From positions 3,720,001 to 3,784,000 of the forward strand of contig NZ_LT615367.1 of assembly GCF_900095885.1 (NCBI RefSeq): 64,000 nucleotides of DNA, given 5' to 3'. Within the stretch, counting starts at the first letter, position 1, and each line of letters begins with the position of its first letter. Of the stretch, positions 58,577 through 64,000 are shown one piece after another. The translations under genes were made by a program, and so were the position numbers. This DNA comes from Dickeya aquatica. Its GTDB lineage: Bacteria; Pseudomonadota; Gammaproteobacteria; Enterobacterales; Enterobacteriaceae. A model generated the notes under the pieces. It ran no database searches, was not told where the DNA came from, and saw only the letters and a program-made list of their open reading frames with translations.

Positions 58577-59461
58577 ATGAGTAAACCCATTAAAGGCGTT
58601 CTGACAGCGATCGTCACGCCCTTTGACCATCAGGGGGAATTTAGCCCCACCGCCCTGCGCCAGCAGGTTCAACGCCAGATGCGTTACGGCAACGGCATTT
58701 TCTGTAACGGCACCAACGGTGAATTCTTTGTGTTGCACACCGACGAGAAAGTTGCCGTCACCGAAACCTGCGTGGATGAAGCCGCCGGAAAAGTGCCTGT
58801 CGTGGCACACATCGGTGAAATCTCCACCCGTGAAACCATCAAGCTCGGCAAACGCATCGCCGCGCTGGGCGTGGATGCCGTTTCCGTGATCACGCCGTAT
58901 TTCGTGCCGCTCAAACAAAGCGAACTGATCGCCCACTACCGTGAAGTGGCCGATGCCCTGCCGGTGCCGGTGTTCATGTACAACATTCCGGCCCGCACCG
59001 GCAATACGCTGCAACCTGAAACGGTGCGCGTGCTGGCTGAGCACCCGAACATTATTGGCATCAAGGACAGCGCCGGCAGCTACGAAAGCCTGAGCGGTTT
59101 CCTGAGCGCGGTGAAAGATATGCCGAACTGCGATGTGCTCAACGGGCCGGACTCGCTGATTCATCAAGGGTTTGTCGATGGCTGCTCCGCGTGTATTTCT
59201 GGTCTTGCCAACGTCGCGCCACGCGCCATTAGCGAAATCTGGCACCGTTTCCACGCCGGTGACATCGAGGGTTCCCGTCAGGCGCAGGAGCAGGTGAGCG
59301 ATCTGCGCAAAACGCTTTATGCGGTGGCATTTTCACCGGCGGTGGTGAAAAAGGCGCTGGTGCTGATGGGGCAGGATGTTGGCGTCAGCCGTTATCCTAT
59401 CCAGTTCTCAGCACAAGACGAAGACACCATTCGTCAAATTATTCAACCATTCGCTGAATGA
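58577..59461 (+). CDS. DapA/NanA-family class I aldolase
   Basis: A 294-aa (beta/alpha)8 pyruvate aldolase. It has GTNGEF (44-49 region, pyruvate carboxylate site), Tyr135 in YNIPARTG and the Schiff-base Lys163 in GIKDSAG. The family covers dihydrodipicolinate synthase, sialate lyase and 2-keto-3-deoxy-acid aldolases. Neighbouring genes argue against lysine biosynthesis and for cleavage of a 2-keto-3-deoxy sugar acid to pyruvate and an aldehyde. Confidence 0.92.
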   Translation: MSKPIKGVLTAIVTPFDHQGEFSPTALRQQVQRQMRYGNGIFCNGTNGEFFVLHTDEKVAVTETCVDEAAGKVPVVAHIGEISTRETIKLGKRIAALGVDAVSVITPYFVPLKQSELIAHYREVADALPVPVFMYNIPARTGNTLQPETVRVLAEHPNIIGIKDSAGSYESLSGFLSAVKDMPNCDVLNGPDSLIHQGFVDGCSACISGLANVAPRAISEIWHRFHAGDIEGSRQAQEQVSDLRKTLYAVAFSPAVVKKALVLMGQDVGVSRYPIQFSAQDEDTIRQIIQPFAE

Positions 59462-59498
59462 ATGAACACTTACCCTTACTCCTACAGGATCGAAAACC

Positions 59499-60920
59499 AT
59501 GAACCATTTTGATCTGACTGACACACTTATCATCGTTGGGATAATTGTGTTTTACATTGCCTTTACCTCCTGGCTGACGCTGCGCCTGCGCAGTAAGTCC
59601 AACTCGGAATTTATGGAAGGCTCACGCTCACTGCCCGCGTTTATCGTCGGCGTACTGCTGATGACGGAGTTTATCGGTGCCAAATCGACCGTCGGCACCT
59701 CACAGGCCGCCTTTGAGAGCGGTATCGCCGCCTCCTGGTCGGTGATTGGCGCGGCCATCGGCTTCCTGCTGTTTGGCATGATTCTGGTGAAGAAGATCTA
59801 TAACACCGGGAAAATCACCATTTCGGGGGCGATTGCCGAGCGCTACGGCAACACCACCAAAAACATCATTTCCATCATCATGATCTACGCACTGTTGCTG
59901 GTTAACGTGGGTAACTACGTCAGCGGCGCGGCGGCCATTTCTACGGTGCTGAAAGTGAGCCTGCCGGTGGCGGCGCTGATTACCGCTATCGTCAGTACCT
60001 TCTATTTCTACTTCGGCGGCATCAAAGGCGTTGCCTATGTCACGCTTATCCACAGCGGCCTGAAATACGTTGGGGTGATGATCATTCTGTTCGTGGCGCT
60101 GAAAATGACCGGCGGCATCACGCCGATGGTTGAGAAAATGCCGGAATTCTACTGGACCTGGGATGGCAGCATCGGGGCCAGTACCATCGGTGCATGGCTT
60201 ATCGGCACTATCGGCTCGATTTTCTGTACCCAGTTTGTGATTCAGGCTATCGCGTCCACCAGGGATGAAAAATCCGCCAAGCGCGCCACCTGGATTGCAT
60301 TCCTGTTCTGTATGCCTATCGCCATTGCGATTGCCATCATCGGTGTCGCCGCCAAATTCGTCCACCCGGAAATCAAGAGCCTGTACGCCCTGCCTATCTT
60401 CTTGCAGGACATGAATCCGTGGCTGGCAGGGCTCGTGACTACCTCACTGGTCGCGTCCATCTTCATTAGTGTCAGTACCGTGGCACTGGCGATTGCATCT
60501 CTTATCGTGAAAGATTTCTACGTGCCGTACTGCAAACCGACGCCAGAAAAAGAGTTCAAGATGACGCGCGTGTTCTCGCTCATCATCGGTTTCCTGCCGC
60601 TGGTGTTCGTGCTGCTGGTGCCGGAAGTGCTGAAACTGTCGTTCTTCACCCGTGCTATCCGCCTGTCGATTTCCGTGGTGGCGATGGTTGCCTTCTACCT
60701 GCCGTTCTTTAGCAGTTCCCGTGGTGTCAACGCCGGTTTGATCTTGTCGTGTGTGGTGACATCCGTGTGGTACATCATGGGTAACCCATTTGGCATCGAC
60801 AACATGTACATCGCGCTGGTAACCCCGGCGATAGTGATGGCGCTTGACCGCTTGATCCCCAACAAAGCCGCCAAAGCCAAAGCGCAAACTCAATCTTCCG
60901 TCCCCCATTCTGGAGCCTAA
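59499..60920 (+). CDS. Sodium:solute symporter (SSS family)
   Basis: A 473-aa integral membrane protein with about 13 helices, starting with DTLIIVGIIVFYIAFTSWLTLRL and containing the SSS-type EFIGAKSTVGTSQAAFE segment and GGIKGVAYVTLIHSGLKYVGV. The family includes sodium-coupled sialic acid and other sugar-acid transporters. Co-transcription with an aldolase and a YhcH-type protein mirrors sialate uptake clusters. Confidence 0.92.
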   Translation: MNHFDLTDTLIIVGIIVFYIAFTSWLTLRLRSKSNSEFMEGSRSLPAFIVGVLLMTEFIGAKSTVGTSQAAFESGIAASWSVIGAAIGFLLFGMILVKKIYNTGKITISGAIAERYGNTTKNIISIIMIYALLLVNVGNYVSGAAAISTVLKVSLPVAALITAIVSTFYFYFGGIKGVAYVTLIHSGLKYVGVMIILFVALKMTGGITPMVEKMPEFYWTWDGSIGASTIGAWLIGTIGSIFCTQFVIQAIASTRDEKSAKRATWIAFLFCMPIAIAIAIIGVAAKFVHPEIKSLYALPIFLQDMNPWLAGLVTTSLVASIFISVSTVALAIASLIVKDFYVPYCKPTPEKEFKMTRVFSLIIGFLPLVFVLLVPEVLKLSFFTRAIRLSISVVAMVAFYLPFFSSSRGVNAGLILSCVVTSVWYIMGNPFGIDNMYIALVTPAIVMALDRLIPNKAAKAKAQTQSSVPHSGA

Positions 60921-60926
60921 GTAGTC

Positions 60927-62102
60927 ATGACGACCGAAACTATTACCATTGAACGTGACGGCCTGGTGCGCCCGGCTGACGCTGACAACCAACGTCTTGA
61001 TGCCTACATTCCGTCAGAATGTCCGCAGAATCATGCCGCCAACCTGCTGCATCTGCCCAATGGCGATGTGCTGTGCGTCTGGTTCGGTGGCACGCAGGAA
61101 GGGGTGTCTGACATCTCGATTTATCTGTCGCGGCTGGTGAAAGGCAGCGAGCAATGGACGCCCGCCGTCAAGCTCTCCGACGACCCGACCCGCTCCGAAC
61201 AGAACCCGGTGCTGTTTCTGGCACCGGACGGCGTACTGTGGTTACTGTACACCGCGCAGAAATCCGGCAATCAGGACACCGCCATCGTGCGTTACCGCCA
61301 GTCGCTGGATCAAGGCTACACCTGGGGCGAAATCGGCGTACTGCTGGAGCAGCCCGGCACTTTTATCCGCCAGCCGATTACCGTGCTGCCCAACGGCGAC
61401 TGGCTGCTGCCGGTATTCTACTGCCGCATTCAGCCGGGTGAAAAATGGGTCGGCAACGATGACATCAGCGCGGTGAAGATTTCAAGCGATCGCGGGCAAA
61501 CCTGGCGTGAGTCGGTGGTGCCGAACAGCACCGGCTGCGTGCACATGAACATCACCCTGCTCAAGGATGGCACCCTGCTGGCGCTGTTCCGCAGCCGCTG
61601 GGCCGATTTCATCTACCGCAGCCACTCCACCGACGGCGGCGAAACCTGGTCAGAGCCCGAGGCGACCGATTTGCCGAACAACAACTCGTCGATTCAGGTG
61701 ACGACACTGGACAACGGCCATCTGGCGCTGGTGTTCAATGCCATGAACGCCGACGGAGCCACCGAGCGCCGCCTGTCGCTGTATGACGAAATCGAAGATG
61801 AAGAAGAAACCGACGCCAAAATGCCAGAGGTTTCTTCCGGTCGCAGCGCCTTCTGGGGCGCGCCGCGTGCGCCGATGACGCTGGCGATTTCCGAAGACGG
61901 CGGGAAAACCTGGCCGTGGCAGCGCAATCTGGAAGTGGGTGACGGGTATTGCATGACCAACAACTCCACCGACAAGCGCAACCGCGAGTTCTCCTACCCC
62001 AGTATCAAGCAGGGGTCGGATGGCAAGCTGCACATCGCGTTTACCTACTTCCGCCAGGCGATTAAGTACGTCAGCGTCAGCGAAGCGTGGGTCAAAGGTT
62101 AA
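60927..62102 (+). CDS. Cytoplasmic Asp-box beta-propeller enzyme (sialidase-like/BNR)
   Basis: A 391-aa protein with no signal peptide. Four Asp-boxes (SxDxGxTW) occur at residues 126-133, 186-193, 234-241 and 322-329, diagnostic of six-bladed sialidase-type propellers (BNR_2). The FRIP motif of canonical sialidases is not seen, but FIRQP and FRSRW supply arginines. Related propellers act as sialidases, as GH33 hydrolases of 2-keto-3-deoxy sugars, or as L-rhamnosyl-glucuronate lyases. It should cleave an imported small glycoside. Six nt from the symporter stop. Confidence 0.85.
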   Translation: MTTETITIERDGLVRPADADNQRLDAYIPSECPQNHAANLLHLPNGDVLCVWFGGTQEGVSDISIYLSRLVKGSEQWTPAVKLSDDPTRSEQNPVLFLAPDGVLWLLYTAQKSGNQDTAIVRYRQSLDQGYTWGEIGVLLEQPGTFIRQPITVLPNGDWLLPVFYCRIQPGEKWVGNDDISAVKISSDRGQTWRESVVPNSTGCVHMNITLLKDGTLLALFRSRWADFIYRSHSTDGGETWSEPEATDLPNNNSSIQVTTLDNGHLALVFNAMNADGATERRLSLYDEIEDEEETDAKMPEVSSGRSAFWGAPRAPMTLAISEDGGKTWPWQRNLEVGDGYCMTNNSTDKRNREFSYPSIKQGSDGKLHIAFTYFRQAIKYVSVSEAWVKG

Positions 62103-62117
62103 TATCGCCCCACCTCT

Positions 62118-62140
62118 CCCTCCCCTGCTTGCGGGGAGGG
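62118..62140. repeat. Intra-operon GC hairpin
   Basis: CCCTCCCC (62118-62125) and GGGGAGGG (62133-62140) form a perfect 8-bp stem followed by A residues rather than T. It is probably an mRNA-stabilising or dispersed repeat element rather than a terminator. Confidence 0.5.
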
Positions 62141-62186
62141 AAAAACGCTGGCTCGCCCATTTCCCCTACTTGCTAAGGAACCGCTT

Positions 62187-62660
62187 ATGATCGCAGGTAA
62201 TCTGAATCATCTGCCGCTGGCAACGCTACCCGAACCGCTGTGGCACATTCTTTCTGGCTTCACGCTGGCACAGTTAAACGCCTTGCCGGAAGGCAAATAC
62301 CAGCCGGACGGCGTTGACTGGTTCTACTCCATCGGCACCGTATCCACCGCCCCGAGAGCCGGGCGTCATACCGAATTTCACCGCCGTTTTCTCGACATCC
62401 AGCTAGTTCTGGCAGGCGAAGAGATAATCGGCTACGACCTGAACGACGCCCGCGATCGTCCTGCGACCGAGCGCAAACCGGATCTGTTTATTCTGGAACA
62501 ACCACAGGTGCCGCACGCCATCCGGCTCAGTGCCGGGGATTTCGTCACGTTTTATCCCGGCGAGCCGCATCAGGCACTGTGCGCCATTGATGACACACCG
62601 GCTGCGGTGAAAAAAGCGGTGTTCAAAATCCCGCTCGGGCTGCTGCATTCACAGGAGTAA
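62187..62660 (+). CDS. YhcH/YjgK/YiaL family protein (NanQ-like anomerase)
   Basis: A 157-aa DUF386 cupin-like protein. The segment HTEFHRRFLDIQLVLAGEEIIGY with His/Glu ligands, and FVTFYPGEPHQALCAI near the end, match the YhcH family. E. coli YhcH/NanQ has been described as an N-acetylneuraminate anomerase, speeding opening of the cyclic 2-keto sugar before the aldolase. Here it is likely to act on the substrate of the DapA/NanA-type enzyme. Confidence 0.88.
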   Translation: MIAGNLNHLPLATLPEPLWHILSGFTLAQLNALPEGKYQPDGVDWFYSIGTVSTAPRAGRHTEFHRRFLDIQLVLAGEEIIGYDLNDARDRPATERKPDLFILEQPQVPHAIRLSAGDFVTFYPGEPHQALCAIDDTPAAVKKAVFKIPLGLLHSQE

Positions 62661-62665
62661 ACCGC

Positions 62666-63349
62666 ATGTCAGACGCGAAACGGGCGCTGATCACCGGCAG
62701 CAGTTCCGGTATCGGTGCGGCCATTACCACGACCCTGCTGGCAGAAGGCTGGAAAGTGATTGGTGTATCACGCAAGCCCGGCATGCATCAGCATCCCAAC
62801 TTCACGCATCACGCACTGGATATTACTGACCTGTCGGCACTCGCTGACTGGCTCGATAGCCTGCCAGCCCTTGATGCCGTGGTGCACGCGGCGGGGGCCA
62901 TGAAAGCCGCCAGGCTAGGCCAGCTGGACTACGCCGACAGCGCACAGTTGTGGAAGCTGCACATTCAGGTAGCTGAGGTGCTGGCTGACCGGCTGGTGAG
63001 TAAACTGCCGCAGGGCGGGCGCATCGTGCTGTTAGGCAGCCGCACAGCCAGCGGAGCCGCCGGACGCAGCCAATATGTTGCCACCAAGTCAGCGATGATT
63101 GGCATGGTGAGAAGCTGGGCGGCAGAGCTGGCTCCCTGCGGCATTACCGTGAATATCGTGGCTCCGGGGGCAACAGAAACACCGATGCTCCACCAGCCCG
63201 GCAGACAAAGTTCGCCGCCGAAGCTGCCACCGATTGGCCGGTTTATCCAGCCACAGGAAGTCGCTTCGCTGGTAGCCTACCTGCTCTCGCCAATGGCATC
63301 CGCCATTACCGGGCAACAGCTGGTCATCTGCGGTGGGGCCTCGCTCTGA
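62666..63349 (+). CDS. Short-chain dehydrogenase/reductase
   Basis: A 227-aa classical SDR: nucleotide-binding GSSSGIG (11-17), NAG-like HAAGAMKA, Ser125/Ser129 region GSRTASG, and catalytic Tyr137 and Lys141 (YVATK). Last gene of the operon. It is a second candidate for the reductase step of the proposed sugar-acid pathway, or acts on another released sugar. Confidence 0.92.
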   Translation: MSDAKRALITGSSSGIGAAITTTLLAEGWKVIGVSRKPGMHQHPNFTHHALDITDLSALADWLDSLPALDAVVHAAGAMKAARLGQLDYADSAQLWKLHIQVAEVLADRLVSKLPQGGRIVLLGSRTASGAAGRSQYVATKSAMIGMVRSWAAELAPCGITVNIVAPGATETPMLHQPGRQSSPPKLPPIGRFIQPQEVASLVAYLLSPMASAITGQQLVICGGASL

Positions 63350-63398
63350 CTTCGTGATGACCGGTAACAGACCGTGTTCACGTCGTCGCCTTATCGAC

Positions 63399-63429
63399 AA
63401 GCTCCGGCCTCGCACCCAGGCCGGGGCTT
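63399..63429 (+). terminator. Terminator of the sugar-acid operon
   Basis: AAGCTCCGGCCT (63399-63410) pairs with AGGCCGGGGCTT (63418-63429), giving a 12-bp stem with one G-U pair and a 7-nt loop, 50 nt past the SDR stop. The T-tract is weak (CTTCTGTCATT). Confidence 0.6.
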
Positions 63430-63461
63430 CTGTCATTGCTGAGGTTGAACAATGATCTGCG

Positions 63462-64000
63462 TTATCTCAGACGCAATACCGCACCTGACGATGTTAAACC
63501 CGACACATGTTCATCAAGGGTAAACTGGCTGACGGACTGTTTAAGCTGATGTGAGTGCGTTTCCAGATAAGCCGTTTCTGTCGTCGTCTGCTCAACCATC
63601 GCCGCATTTTGCTGGGTCGAGCGCTCCATTTCGCTAAGCGCCTGCGCTATCTCTTGCGTGGCAACAGATTGCTCCGCCGAGGTATCTGCAATTTTACTGA
63701 TAAATTCACTCGATAAATCAACAGCCTGATTAATTCGCTGCATCGCTTCGGCCGCCCGACTGATTTCGCTATACCCGGCACCGATCTGGCCGGATGACGC
63801 CTCAATGAGTTTTTTGATCTCGTGTGCCGACGAGGTGGTTTTCTGTGACAACGCACGAATTTCCGCCGCCACGACGGAAAACCCGCGCCCAACCTCTCCG
63901 GCGCGGGCGGCCTCAACGGCGGCATTAATCGCCAGAATATTGGTCTGAAACGCGATGCCCTCAATCACTTTGGTGATGGACGAAATACTGTCGGAGTGCT
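63462..64000 (-). CDS. Methyl-accepting chemotaxis protein, C-terminal part (truncated by window end)
   Basis: The last 179 residues of a second chemoreceptor. The frame is open to base 64000, so the N-terminal sensor, HAMP and start lie outside. The conserved hairpin tip [23 protein letters not shown] and the descending coiled coil are visible. It ends in SSGAVLRLR and lacks the xWxxF tether seen in the receptor at 3436, so it probably relies on other receptors for adaptation. Confidence 0.93.
   Translation of the reverse strand, partial: HSDSISSITKVIEGIAFQTNILAINAAVEAARAGEVGRGFSVVAAEIRALSQKTTSSAHEIKKLIEASSGQIGAGYSEISRAAEAMQRINQAVDLSSEFISKIADTSAEQSVATQEIAQALSEMERSTQQNAAMVEQTTTETAYLETHSHQLKQSVSQFTLDEHVSGLTSSGAVLRLR

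Noticed and set aside
62118..62140. GC hairpin as a terminator within the sugar-acid operon
   Set aside because: It is followed by A, not T, on the coding strand, and downstream genes are in the same functional set.
58577..62660. A conventional sialic acid (nan) operon
   Set aside because: No nanK, nanE, nagA or nagB is present and the divergent arm encodes C4-acid enzymes. The aldolase and propeller lack features unique to sialate enzymes.

Overview
The window is a chromosomal segment of a gamma-proteobacterium, most likely a plant soft-rot enterobacterium of the Dickeya/Pectobacterium group. This is inferred from four things: a type I-F CRISPR array, the divergent uvrA/ssb pair with a LexA box, pectin-type sugar catabolism (a GH105-type unsaturated uronyl hydrolase with an ABC importer) and abundant chemoreceptors. 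No rRNA or tRNA was seen.

Layout. 1-3.1 kb is the trailer end of a long I-F CRISPR array. It has 51 full repeats and one degenerate terminal repeat, two repeat variants in blocks, and several abnormal spacers. No cas gene is present and the leader lies left of the window. 3.1-3.4 kb is a non-coding, hairpin-rich stretch. 3.4-8.1 kb carries a chemoreceptor, a Cache-type diguanylate cyclase behind a long leader, and yjbQ. 8.2-11.8 kb is uvrA and ssb. A complete group II intron (11.87-14.39 kb) sits between the ssb stop codon and its terminator. 14.4-16.4 kb holds a flavin-reductase-like protein, a small NAD(P)-binding protein and an exported orphan.

16.7-38.3 kb is one co-directional cluster for a phage-tail-like contractile injection system (CIS). 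In order: DUF4255 cap-like protein, unknown, one sheath, two tube proteins, DUF5908 peptide, LysM hub adaptor, VgrG-like hub, PAAR tip, gp25 wedge, two baseplate-J-like proteins flanking a small structural protein, tape-measure-family protein, and a Sec-exported, membrane-anchored protein with a degenerate GH18-like region. No AAA+ ATPase and no type VI membrane-complex genes were found. A convergent orphan gene next to it (38.3-39.1 kb) is a candidate effector.

39.3-50.4 kb is a divergent saccharide locus. One arm (minus strand) is an 821-aa toroid/beta-sandwich enzyme, GH105, ABC ATPase, two permeases and a LacI regulator. The other arm (plus) is a binding protein, half of a BadF-type kinase and a full BadF-type kinase. 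Shared inverted repeats lie between the arms. 50.5-53.1 kb is a Mn/Zn-type ABC importer preceded by a Zur-like palindrome and a 34-codon membrane peptide. A VOC protein follows.

53.8-63.35 kb is a divergent sugar-acid locus. The left arm is a DeoR regulator, PdxA2 and a DUF1537 (D-threonate) kinase. The right arm is an iron alcohol dehydrogenase, a DapA/NanA-family aldolase, a sodium:solute symporter, a cytoplasmic Asp-box beta-propeller (sialidase-like), a YhcH/NanQ-like protein and an SDR. Together these could form a route from a 3-deoxy-2-ketoaldarate such as Dha, a rare sugar of plant rhamnogalacturonan II, through D-threonate to pyruvate, DHAP and CO2. The D-lyxo stereochemistry of Dha predicts exactly D-threonate after aldol cleavage and reduction. 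This is a hypothesis and is the main novelty proposed here, together with the unusual CIS. The window ends inside a second chemoreceptor gene.
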